Assembly (NCBI GenBank): GCA_963924555.1
Contig: OZ004595.1
Span: 744,001-808,000 of the forward strand
DNA from: Crambe crambe
Lineage: Eukaryota > Porifera > Demospongiae > Poecilosclerida > Crambeidae
Reading direction: 5' to 3'
Length of the DNA: 64,000 nucleotides
Each line of letters begins with the position of its first letter. Position 1 is the stretch's first letter. This document shows positions 36,501 to 47,400 of the stretch, piece after piece. The translations under genes were made by a program, and so were the position numbers. The notes beneath the pieces were generated by a model. The model did not search any database and was not told the DNA's origin. It saw nothing but the letters and a program-made list of their open reading frames with translations.

Positions 36501-36968
36501 GCATCTAAAGGGTCCTCACAGTGATGTCCGCATTATCCATGACAGTGGCGAGTATAGAAAACTAGGAATCTGTTTGCTTAAATTACCAAATACAGCGGAA
36601 TTAGATGACATGGAAAGAGACTGCTCAGGGAAAACTTACTGTATAAAATTAGCCATTTTCAACAAGTGGTTGCAAGGACAAGGAGAGAAACCTGTGACTT
36701 GGACAACACTGATTTATGTACTTGAAGAATGCATGCAACTGGTAGAATTGGCCAAGGACGTAAAACTCATCATAGCATCAGCTGATGAGACACTTGCACG
36801 TGAGTATAATGATAGCACACACAGGAACTTCAAGCAGACAATTATATTTACTTAACCTCTTTTTGCATGCATACTCAAGGTCATTGTACTGTGATTGAAT
36901 AGTCTGTAGAATTATTCTTAATTAACTTTATTATTGCAGGGGCTTCCTCAACTGTTATTCCTCGCTAG
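30584..36968 (+). CDS. Copy C: Roc-COR protein with vestigial Death domain, linker exons and a second death-fold exon
   Basis: Shared exons: 30584-30601, 30914-30946, 31602-31643, 31726-31900, 32325-32369, 32494-32543, 32635-34615 (1,981 nt, same length as B and E). Exon 8 (34680-34784) keeps LLKTLSNDELIELG and then TKVRK, so the Death-domain core is missing. Exon 9 has lost its usual acceptor and needs the AG at 34,851-34,852, which keeps frame. Exon 10 (34953-) either stops at 35,083 or splices at 35,063 into phase-compatible linker exons 35144-35194, 35343-35380, 35432-35486, 35581-35625, 35820-35855, 36015-36035, 36138-36185. Then comes 36476-36799, a death-fold exon (YRKLGICLLKLPN, FNKWLQGQGEKPVTWTTLI), and 36940-36968. 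A Roc-COR signalling scaffold with a replaced C-terminal effector domain is the likely reading. Confidence 0.78.
35659..35727. repeat. Perfect 20-bp hairpin in an intron of copy C
   Basis: CATAGGGCCACCTGTCCACA (35,659-35,678) is the exact reverse complement of 35,708-35,727. Inside, AACCTC (35,682) pairs with GAGGTT (35,699), leaving an 11-base loop. A relative of the left arm occurs at 35,236-35,254. It could be a foldback remnant or a small-RNA precursor. Confidence 0.85.
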
Positions 36969-37071
36969 ACCAACTTCAGGACAATCTGGTGGTAAGTTGT
37001 CTAAGTTCAATTGGAATGCTTCCATAATTTTACTAGTAAACAATCTCACTTCCTGATCGCTGAATGAGCAG

Positions 37072-37187
37072 GTTCTTCTCTCAACCCTTTACCTGATCAG
37101 GTGGAGCTAGCAGGTCCTTCTTTCAACCCTTTACCTGATGAGGTGGACAGTAACAATCATGAAAGTTTTGTAATTATTTTGTCATGA
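37072..37187 (+). CDS. Extra family tail exon with two NPLPD units
   Basis: After a TGAATGAGCAG acceptor, a phase-1 frame reads GSSLNPLPDQVELAG and then GPSFNPLPDEVDSNNHE, ending at TGA 37,185-37,187. It is a doubled version of exon 10 of copies B and C. Its 3' flank matches that at 54,385-54,520 (ACTTC-ATGATT, CATCACCCCTTTGT, AATAATGAGAAGAGAA). It may be an alternative last exon of copy C, since the phase fits after 36,799, or a leftover of another copy. Confidence 0.5.
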
Positions 37188-37445
37188 CTTCCAATTCATG
37201 ATTAAAATTTTAATATTCCCATCACCCCTTTGTTTCTACCACTTACACAAAAATTAAATCACATAATACATTGTAATAATGAGAAGAGAAAACAAGTCAT
37301 GTGACTGAGGAAAGGATTGTGAGTACATTGACACAGGACTAGGAGAGGGAAAGAAAGGAATGGAGTCTTGATTTGGAGTGTTCTCTAGATTTGAATGAAG
37401 CCTCTATCGCAGGGTGGTGAGGTAGAGACAAGCTCCTGGAGAAGG

Positions 37446-37900
37446 TTGGGTTGCTGAACAGAGGGGGAGTGGCATGATTAATGAGGGGGGCAAGACGGGA
37501 TTGAGACTTGATTATTGGAGTGAACAGGATGAGCTGGAGTGGTGCTCGTGATGGGACTCACATCATAAGCGGAATATCCACTGCCTGATTCGTAACTAGC
37601 CAATGAGAACAACTTGTGGGCTCAGATCAAACAGCGGAGTGGAGAAACTGGTCACTCTGCTCACCAGACCAATCTTCATTCTCAGAATATTGTTCACAGA
37701 CAGGCCTGGGAGTCCTAAATGTTTGATAAACGTGTTCTACATGATGCTGGTTGTGGGTGTGGGTTTGATGAGGTGCCCCTGATGACAGGGATATCAATGA
37801 GGAGGAGGAGGGGGAGCAGAGAGACATCTGTTGTCCCAACATTCCAAGGTGTGGCTGGATCCCATCCGAGCAATGGAGAATTGATACCTAAAGGAATCAG
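37446..37900 (-). pseudogene. Minus-strand Ser/Pro-rich exon fragments
   Basis: After an acceptor-like TTCCTTTAG, the frame downward from about 37,890 reads GIQPHLGMLGQQMSLCSPSS and continues Ser-, His- and Thr-rich to a donor-like site in SENEDWSG. A second frame (ASYESGSGYSAYDV, about 37,460-37,600) follows an acceptor, but its phase does not fit the donor. A diverged duplicate lies at 39,222-39,345. Composition suggests the disordered tail of a regulatory protein. Not recognised; probably broken. Confidence 0.35.
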
Positions 37901-39221
37901 AAGAGACTGTTAAAATAAGGAGGAAGGATTCTTAGCAGTCATGTGATGATGACCCCTTATCTAACACCACTAGAATGGGACATTGTTGTCTGAACTTGTA
38001 CTTCATCATCTTGATGAGTGTGACAATATTGGATCTGCTCTGTATTAAAGTGAGACTTGCAAAGTGTGTCTCATGAAATCATTTGAGGGGAAAAACAATG
38101 ACATACTGCATACAGTCTGTTCTCTCCAATAGTCCACACCTCCCAATAGTCCATTCTCTATAATAGTCCACTCTGACTCATGTGCTTTGAGGTACACACA
38201 GCATCTTTACATGAATGTAGTGATAGAGGTCCACACACATTCTTAGTTTGCAGCATGCATGCACTTGAAGCTGCACTCACAGTTTGAAGTATGAGTATCT
38301 GAGGGAATAGTTCATATCAAAGTCAGTGTCAGTGAGATTGTGTGACTGAAATGGTTCTAGAAGAGGAGCAGCAATGCATAAACATCCCTCCAGTTAGTGC
38401 TCTTGTGAGTGCAGGTACCTTGTGGTTCACCAACTGACTCTGAAACAAAATTAATATTGCAAATGAGCTGAATCCTAAAACTGTAACTAACTGATCTTCC
38501 TATGGACCATTTCCCCTTCTCCCTAATAGTCTGGACTATAATAATACATTAGAGAGAACAGAATGTAACACTATCATTTTTTAAAGATCATAATGAAGTT
38601 CTCATGGGGAGGAGGAGGACAATGCTCCCTTACTACAATTATATGGGAGGCTATTGCCCCCTTGGTGCCCCCCATGCCCCCCTGTAATGAAACAGGGCTC
38701 TAGAAGGAGTTAAGGACCTTGTGTATAAGCCAGGAGGGTGTGGGAGTTTGAGAGAACTCACATCATGTAGTTGTATAGAGAGTCATTAGTACTATACTCA
38801 CCACTCAAACATGCATTGATATGGCACAGTGGAATTGGACCATGAATGGTTTTCCCCATAATGTTGTATCAAGTGGTTATTGCAGGGTTTTCCTTACAGT
38901 ATTTGTACTGTCTTATCAAGTGGTTATTACAGGGTTTTCCCCACAGTATTTCATGATTAGTGCCCCCTGGGTATGTATATAGTGAACACTTGGGGACCAG
39001 CTATTTTCCTTAATGGAGAGGGTTCCACTCTTCAGAGGTTCACTTTGTATTGGCAGTATATATGGTTTGGTTCCTTGGAACATGTCTCTAATAGGGTAGG
39101 GAGGTTTTATATACTGTGTCCTGAGTTCACTAAGAGAGGTTCCACTGCACAAATGCTCCAGTTGTAAGTGCTAGACTTATCTAAGTGCTTTGTGGTAAGC
39201 ATCGCAGCACAACATTATGGG
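37900..39221. other. Gene-poor stretch with short dispersed repeats
   Basis: It holds CAATAGTCCAC repeats near 38,128-38,170 and two similar copies of GTTATTGCAGGGTTTTCC / GTTATTACAGGGTTTTCC (38,876 and 38,924). It also has an ACTTGGGGACCAGCTATTTT word of the dispersed family. A minus-strand 21-nt candidate micro-exon (about 38,421-38,441, SQLVNHK, between TTTGTTTCAG and GTACCTGC) is the only coding hint. Confidence 0.35.
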
Positions 39222-39345
39222 TGTGGGTTTGGATGCTACACACAGAGGTGCCCCTGAAGACAGGGATATCAATGATGAAGAGGAGGGGGAGCAGAGGGAC
39301 GTTTGTTGTCCCGACATTCCAAGGTGCGGCTGGATACCTAAAGGA
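39222..39345 (-). pseudogene. Duplicate of the minus-strand Ser/Pro-rich exon
   Basis: It reads GIQPHLGMSGQQTSLCSPSS and LISLSSGAP after a TCTCCTTTAG acceptor. It is the diverged partner of the exon at about 37,780-37,880, differing by several substitutions and lacking the downstream His/Thr-rich part. Confidence 0.4.
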
Positions 39346-40306
39346 GAAGAAACCATAAAGAGAGCTCTATCCCCCAATTTCAATATCTCCTGATTAAAGG
39401 GACTGCCTCACAACTAGTTTTTAGACTGTGATGATGCCCTGCAAGTGCCTAGTTAGCTCAATCAGGTCAAGGAGCTCGTTACTACAGGACATTGAAAACA
39501 AAAACATGGTGGGAAAGAAGTATACAAGTGGATGAATCTTCTAGAGAAAGAAATGAAGTATTACAAGAGGAAGGAAGAGACTTCTTCCTGACCTGACCTG
39601 AATTGAAACCTTGAGGTTAGTTGAAGGACTGATAGCTCTTGAGTTAAGTGCATGTCAAGAGGTGAGCATCTGCTGGGGTTTGGGAGGAAGCAAGAGAGAA
39701 AGTGACTGTGTATCATCTGCCCAGACATGGACCCTACTTTGAGGTCAGTCATTAGGGAGACCAAGGCAGGCCACATTGATCTTTCTCGTTTTATGTTTGT
39801 CTGTTTTACAAGTAAGGACACTTGTGATGGAGTAGGAAAGGAAGAAGATTTTAAGAGTTTTTTTTTTCTTTATACTCGTTGAAACACACAAGAATCTCCC
39901 TTAGCATTGTCCCCCTTTAACTTTACTTCTTCTCACCTTGTGTTTCAACTTTGTGTTGTTGACACTGGACAGGTAGGGGTGACGTCCTCCCCCTCCAGAC
40001 TGCAGAAAATTATAAATAAGCGAGTTATCAAGAAACATTATCAAAAGCAAGTATGAAGGTAAGTCAAGTAAATATTTATGCCTAGATGCTTTGTGGATCA
40101 ACCACCACCATTCAACAAATAGCTAAGGCAGTTCCTCTATCAACAAGGCAACAGTGTAAATAGAACTAAGATCAAAAAAAGTTAAGTCAAAGATGCTTAA
40201 CATTAACCCACCAAATGTCTTAATTAAAGGGACTGCCTCATGCACAACTAGACCACTTTATTCACCAACAGGAAAGGGGCTTGAAGGAGGTGGACAGACC
40301 TGTGTC

Positions 40307-40457
40307 ACTGCTGGGCATATTATGGAGAGTGGATCGCCAGCCTCTTGTGGGAGAGGAAGCTGAGTTCACAGCCAGGGTGGGGTCAGTTGTACCCATAGTT
40401 GGTGAAGTGCATGTTGTAGACACTCTCTGAGGCAAATTTCTGACTGGAATCTGGAGA
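40307..40457 (-). CDS. Candidate minus-strand Ser/Thr/Pro-rich exon
   Basis: After a TTCTCCAG acceptor the frame reads IPVRNLPQRVSTTCTSPTMG and goes on through SASSPTRGWRSTLHNMPSSD to a GTCTGT donor. Composition resembles the other minus-strand fragments at 37.4-39.3 kb, so it may belong to the same regulatory-protein remnant. No domain is recognised. Confidence 0.3.
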
Positions 40458-40972
40458 AGAGTGGGAACAATACTGGAGGATAAGGTGATGACAGTAAACC
40501 TTTTCTGATCTGGCCACCCTTGGAGATCAAGTGTCCTGATTAGAGGGTGGCCTCATTTCACATCGGAACGTTTTCTAGCAGTCATGATGACCCCTTACCT
40601 AACACACCACTTGACATTGTCATTATCTTGATGAGTGTGATGTTACTGGATCTGCTCTGTAAATGAGAGACATAATACTGTGGAAATGACAGCTGGTAAC
40701 CATAGGCCTTCCAGCTACAGCATTAACTAGCTACTCCACTCACCCATAACTTCCACAGGTCTAATGCAACTCAACTGCATCAAGTCAGACTTCTTTCCAT
40801 CCTTGAAGGCTACAGGAAATAATAACTGACTCTAATGATACTCTTTAGTTGAGAATAACTTACTGTATTCCTTCAGGTCTCTGACCAGGGACCCTTGAAT
40901 CTAGTCTCGCGGGCCCGACCCTTTACCAACCGCGAGGGAAGGAAAGCGTCTGGTCAAATCCAATACATGATC

Positions 40973-41434
40973 TTGTTTCAATTGCCCAAAGATTTGGTGG
41001 GGGGCATGTCACGATACGTCACGGCTCTCAAACAGATTTTTTCGCGCGTGCACTTACAGAGTAGTCCTAGAGTTTAGTCATGTCATAGATATATCTATGG
41101 TCATGTTAATGAGCTGCTTGCTTGTATGCAGAGATCTCATTGGTGATCATAGGAAAAAGAAAAGGCTGCATGGTCCAGGGTGTGCATCAGCCAAAGAACT
41201 GCTCCAGGTACTTGCAGGAGTTGCACTGGAAAAATTTCCGACATTTTCTGACCAGAAAGCTGTTTCCAAGCCTCCTCCCACTCTCTTGAATAGCCGCCTC
41301 CAGTCTGTAATCATATTCCTGCTCAGCCATGTAGCGCTAAGAAATCCAGAGCGCAGATTTTTCCTAAATTCGTGATGTATAATAACGTCATAGTCGTGCC
41401 CCTCCTTCCGAAGATTGCTGACTGTGCACAACAA
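40973..41434. mobile_element. 462-bp insertion nested in the left terminal repeat
   Basis: It interrupts the Mutator-like left end between two GATC tetramers (40,969-40,972 and 41,435-41,438). The right end of the host element is uninterrupted (ACACGATCCAGTCG), which proves insertion with GATC duplication. Its termini are TTGTTT and AACAA. A 95-residue minus-strand frame (41,147-41,434) fills much of it and is not recognised. Confidence 0.75.
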
Positions 41435-43187
41435 GATCCAGTCGCGTAGCCACCGTGCAAATTCTATTGCAGACCGGAAGTGACGTCATGGGCCAAAATG
41501 GCCAAATTTTGTAAGGCCGAGGTGGTCAGTTTTATAGTTTCTTAACAGTGCGTAGCGGTGATGGAATGAGAAGTTTCTTACACAATTATTTTGCTAAATG
41601 AAAGTATTTTACCGATTTACCAACTTTTCGATGTAAGACTAGCGCCACGAAGAGAAACAGGCAGCTGACCTTGCTCCTTACCAATTTAGCAAGCTGCCTC
41701 GAGCTACGACTTTTGCCGCTAACATTCAGCAGAAGTATTTTGCAGTTTCAAGATTCAACGAAAGGTAAGTTCAGAGTATATTCTAGAGTATTTGGACAAA
41801 AAAAGGTTGAGTGCACGTTGCGGAATGATTTGTGCCAAGTGATCAGTGTTCGAATGAAGTCATTCCGTCACGTATTTGTGGTTAATCAGCATTCTATTGA
41901 CCACATCAATGGGAAGATGTACTTGAAGGCATTGTGGGCCCTTATTCTTAAGATATACTGGGGAGAACACTGCTTTTTTACACTTGCATCTCTGTTGTAC
42001 ATGTCATTCAACAAGGATTCTATATGGTGCACACCTGTTCTTGGGTTCCACTTGCATATACCTTTTATTGCTTAGCTATGAGTAGATTTCTATCTGGGAT
42101 GTACTCTCTAATGCAAACCACCCAGTATTTGAATCCTATTTCACTTTCTTTCTTTGTCCTTTTGTCTTTCAGTGAATATCTGACTCTCAAAGGATTTGTA
42201 GGCATGTGGTTTAAGGGGTGATTTAAGTTATACTACTGACCAATACTTACGATCTATTTATGAAAGAAGCAATAAAAGATGCAAGCGAGTCAGAAATAAG
42301 AAGAGATGCTTGCTCAATGCCTTTTTTTGGCATTTCTGTACATGTGATAATTGAGGGTAGAAATCAAACTTTATTCACACTTTCTACTTTTGAAAAAAGT
42401 TTAAAAGGCAGAAATTTTCATTGTAGAGCATCAAAGTAACCTCGACTGTCACACAGTAAGATCATTGGCACAGATCTCATCACATGCCTAACCAAAACAC
42501 TAAGGGGATGGGGGTGTCTTTTGTAATTCTTGAAAAGATACAAGACGATCTCAAAGACCATGAATCTCTAGTACCTATCAGGGTTTCATTATACCGGGGG
42601 ATGAAGGTTGAGAAATAAGGGGGAGGGGGCAGCATATCTGCACACTTGTGTGTGGAAAATTTTTGGCCTAACCATACCCACTTTTGTCTGACCTCACCTT
42701 TTGGATGGACTGTATGATATTAACAATGACTATGTATTGTATGTATTGTCAATGGACATTACATCACCTATCAATATGTGCTCTAAGGACCTTCAGAGCT
42801 GGTACCTATTCCCGGAAATTTGATCTATCTATTCTTTGTAATGTCCCTTAGCCTTGGGGGACTCAGCCATGCTCATCTAACTAAGCATAGTACTATAAAT
42901 GGAATAGAAGGCTTGCCGTAACTATGTCATTTAGTTAATTTACTGAAATCCCAAGGGTGAGCTCCTGCCTCTTCTTTCACATACTATTATCTATCTCCCT
43001 TTCTGCCCCACACAGAGTTCACTTGTTGAAGTAAATCATCAAGATTGTGATCATGGCTTATGGTTTATGATTGAAAGGTGAGTGTTATAACAGTTAGTGC
43101 ATGTATTGTCCTAGTATCATCTCTTGATGTTTCAATGTCACCATGAGTAGAGAAATGAAGCTAGTGGTTTGGGGATCTGGGTACCGG

Positions 43188-43406
43188 CAAGGGCGTATTG
43201 AGCCGCAAAGCGGCGAGAGGGCATGCAACTAGTATAGACGGCAAAATGTAAATTGTTACTATATTTAACCACAGTTTACTGCAGTATCCGGACATATGCA
43301 GACGGAACCTAAGCTATTTATAGTAATATTTTACATTACGCCGTCTATATACAGAGCATTGGAAGTTGCATGCCCTCTCGTCGCTTCGCGACTCGATAAG
43401 CCCTTG
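43188..43406. mobile_element. Foldback (MITE-like) element
   Basis: The two arms, about 43,188-43,275 and 43,318-43,406, are imperfect reverse complements: CAAGGGC, GCGGCGAGAGGGCATGCAACT and TAGACGGC on the left match their complements on the right. They are separated by about 40 bp. It could fold into a long hairpin. No target duplication is clear. Confidence 0.75.
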
Positions 43407-44422
43407 TAGTGCCTGCTTGGGCCCATAATATATTGTCTACATCGTGGTGCACTGGAATGATGCAGTGATATACATTTCTTTTATATTCCTTTCATAAACT
43501 TACAGATACAACTTGCCTCTCTAACTGAAGGAGTTTCTCTATAATTCCATGAAGATGGATGGGAGTAATAGTTTCACTCTTGTTTACAAAGAGAACATGG
43601 ACCATCAGGATGTTGAGGGTGGCAAGGATGAACTTTTGACATGACTAATTTTGGTTTTAATATTCTATTATTATTCAATAAATGAAGCACGCATAACTAC
43701 TTGTATAATACTTTTGCAGTTACAGTTTTTGGATATTTGGTGCATCTATCATTAAGCTACTTAGTGAGGGGGGTGACTAATACTGTCTTGCTTGCGGAAT
43801 GATTTGTGCCAAAAGTCTACAGACCTACCTACTTACTTTACAACGTGGTTAATTACTTCGTACAAGAAAACGAATGAACATTTCAAGAACGATGGGATAG
43901 AACACTTCTTCCTTGTTATTTTTGTAGCTGCTCTTGTAGCTAACCGTTTTTTTGCGGCCTGTGTATAATTTTTCATGTAGCTAACATTATTGATAAATTC
44001 GCGGAATTAAAAATTGCTTTGAAAAAGGAAATGTATTATTTCAATGTCACTTCCGGTCGGGTGGCTACGCGACTGGATCGTGTATTGGATTTGACCAGAC
44101 TCTTTCCTTCCCTCGCGGTTGGTAAAGGGTCTGGCCCGCGAGACTACCTTGAATCTGCTTAGTTGTAGGCCTACTCTTCAGTGTTTGGTTCTCTGTAGCT
44201 GAAGATCATGTGCAATTACTCATCTTCAGGTAATCTTACAGTTGCTAGCCGGTCCTGTATATTGTATTGGATGACATGTGCGCATCTAGTGAGGGGGTGT
44301 GGCATTTTAATAGCAATCCTATAGCACATGATCGTCATCTACCACGCCCTTATTTGTTTTAGAATAGTTTCCTTTTCAGCTCAGAGCGAGTACTTACCTC
44401 TGTTAACTCACGTATCAGTGCC

Positions 44423-47400
44423 ATGGAAGAGGGAAGATCCCAACAGGTGAGCAATAATGCATGCTCATCAGTAGGTCTAGAAATCCAGATGAAGAACTTG
44501 CCAGATTAGCTATGGCGCCTAAAATATTGGGGAGGACAGCTGCATTGGTCGGCTAATTCGCCTCAAAACAGCAGCTGTTTGTTTGTTATGTACAGCCTGT
44601 CCTGCTATTTATCAGTTGGCCAATTTATCTTTCTAGTAGAGATAGCAGTTAGCTAGGTCTGCAAGTTCTTTTAGACTTGACCGGTAGATAGTGTTACTGC
44701 TAGTTTATAGTTTGACTATCTAGATGTTTCCTCCCAATACAGGAACTCAAGAGAGAGCTTGAGGATGCATTGTGGGTAAGTTGTCATGAAAGTAGCTGCT
44801 GTGATGTTGTGTTGGTCCAGTGCCCTCTGGTCAGTCACTGCAAAGCACCTTAGGCCCATAGAAACAGTCTGTCAAAGATGAGGGGTGCTCGTTTGCAGGG
44901 ATGGGTTGTGTATTGGAATGCTGGACTACTCAACCATAAAGCAGTTACCTCCAGCATGTGGGGCCTAATGTTTCGTACAGATTGTCAACACGCCTCAGCT
45001 TGTGTGCCTACTAGACCCCTGTCCATTTTTATAGGCCAAATGCTGACTCGGCATAATTCTAGTGCATCTCTGCCGAGGGAAGTGGGAGGAGTCTTACGAC
45101 TCACAGACCCCAGGACAATATTGAGCACACTTTTTAATGAACATTCCCCACGTTTGGAGTGTACAGCTCGAACACCTTGCATGCTAGACCCCTGCTCAAT
45201 TTTTTACAAGCCGTTACCAACCCATTCAAGTGTACCGAGGGAAATGGGCGGGGTCTAATGACTCATGGACCCCATGACCTTATAGAGCAAGATGTGCTCT
45301 ACAGGTTCTCCAAGTTTGGAGGCCGTAGCTCGCATGCTGTGGGTGTGGTGATTTTTTTTTGTGGTGCATGATGGCTGTCTTTGTGTGTTGGTTGTATGGT
45401 TGTCTCACCTTCTCTCTCTCACTCCTCACAGTGGAAGGCAGACTATCAGTGGGGGATAGAGCACTATGAACAGGTGAGTGATGAGTGTAGCAGTGGTGTG
45501 ATGAGGGCGTGGCATGTGGCCCAGTCCATACCTGGTGTGTATTCCATGTGTGCAGGAATTGTCTGCTGCTCAGAAGGAGCTCAGTCAGCCTTCCCTGAGT
45601 GAAGCAAGGCAGTCTGAGCTTGAGAAGAAGGTGAAGGATTGTGAGGGAAGGATCCAGGATTATAAAAAGTATCTCCTTGGTAGTGAAGAAGAAATAAAGG
45701 AGCTACAAGATGCCCTGGGGCAACTTACTTGTAAGTATAAAGATTTAGCACTAATTAGATGATGTAATGATACATTATACAAGTTAAGTAATAGCCCAGA
45801 GCTATAAAATAGTGTGCGCTCAGCTGGGAGGTGTAATTAGTAATTAATAGTAACATGTAAGAATTAATTAGTGACTAATTAAAAGTAGGTGAAATTAATA
45901 AATGTTTGAGTGGCCATAACTTTTGAAGGGAAAGTGCTATAGTCTTGAAATAAGAACCATTCTGCTCAGAAAATTCTACTCTTTCTTTGTGTCACTACTA
46001 GCATTACCTAAGAGAGTGTTAGGGAGGTGGTAATCCATTTTGGCATGTATTTTATGACCTTATTATCATTTTATCAGCAGAATGTGACTGTTATGATGTC
46101 TTGTAACACTTATTATAAACTGTTATGTAAATAATGTTCTTTTTCCCTCTTCAGCTGCTTCCCAGAAGCCTGACTCTTCTCTCCAGAAAGAAACACAGAG
46201 TGAGTAAGCGGTCCCATTGACAGCAATGTACACATACAATGGTGTGGTTTAATTGAGGTACTTAGGCATAATAACTTATTCAGTTAATGCTTTATCTTAC
46301 AGAACTGACATCAAGTGACTCACATCTAGATGATGCAACTAGAGAGAAAATGGTAAGTGTGATTAATGGAGTGGGTGTGTGTAGAAGAGAAAAGGCAGCT
46401 CTTGATCAAAAAATTGAGCTTAGCAAAAAAGAGCTAGACAATGAAGTTAGTTTTAAAAATATTTTAAAGTTCTGTTACAAATTCAAAACTTGCAGATCAG
46501 GGAGGAAGAATCACAACTGGAAGAATGGAAAAAGAGTAAGAGCAACATTTTAAATAATTCTTCTGCTGATAACATGTTTAGCTAAATTCTTTTATTTCAT
46601 ATGAAGGTCGTCAAAAGGACCTGGAGAGTCAGAAAAGGCAGGAGCTAGATGATGTAGACTCTGCACTTACAGAAGAGGGCAAAGGTATATTATAGCTATC
46701 TGCTAAAGTTTAAAAAACACAGTAAAGTCTATTAAATGTGTTCACTTGATGCCTAGATCATCCTCAATTCTTAACCAAATTCCTAATTTCAAAGACCAGT
46801 GCCTGAGTGTTTTAAATGTGAAATTTGGTCAAGAATTGAGAGCAAATATTCAAGGGATCAAGCGAATTAGTAGAATGTTTCAACCATTAGCTACATATTT
46901 AATACCTCCATTACGTATATAGTAGTTCTCTGTGAAGATGAGAAATATCCTGGAGTTGTTGTGGTCAAAAATCAAGTCTTTTCTGAAAAGATCTCGTGTG
47001 TGAGACAGGAACTTGACTACAGAGAGGATATGGGAATATCTGTACTCATTCCCAAAGATTCTGTTTCACCAGATGAATCGCTGGACATAGTGATTCAGCC
47101 CAGTTTCTCTGGATCCTTTGAGATGCCTGAAGATACAGAACCAGCTAGTCCAGCTTATCTCATTGAAATTAGCAAGGAAACTGAACTGAGGAAAGCTATC
47201 ATAGTGAGGATGCAACACTATGCCAATCTGAAGAGTGATAATGATTGCAAAGACATGGTGTTCTTGAGGGCTAACTCAGATCCTGAATACAGGGGGTCCA
47301 ATCCAGTCTATGTCTTCAAGGAGGTTGAAGGAATCGAGGTGAAGTATAGTGTTGATGATGCTGGATATCAAGTGGGGGAGATAGCACTTAAACAGTTCAG

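Larger units (their letters stand above)
40902..44146. mobile_element. Mutator-like element, 3,245 bp, with perfect 9-bp target duplication
   Basis: CCTTGAATC flanks the element at 40,893-40,901 and 44,147-44,155. The inverted ends begin TAGTCTCGCGGGCC and continue through CCTTTACCAACCGCGAGGGA and TGGTCAAATCCAATACA. After allowing for a nested insertion in the left end they run on to CCAGTCGCGTAGCCACC and CCGGAAGTGAC, about 105 bp. Nine-base target duplications are the hallmark of the Mutator superfamily. I find no transposase inside. The interior (41,440-43,180) has only unrecognised short frames and a ~25-bp word repeated at 41,817 and 43,793, so the copy is non-autonomous. Confidence 0.8.

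Noticed and set aside
41671..42075. 134-residue frame inside the Mutator-like element as a transposase
   Set aside because: No recognisable Mutator transposase or zinc-finger motif and no splice-linked continuation; left as unidentified sequence.
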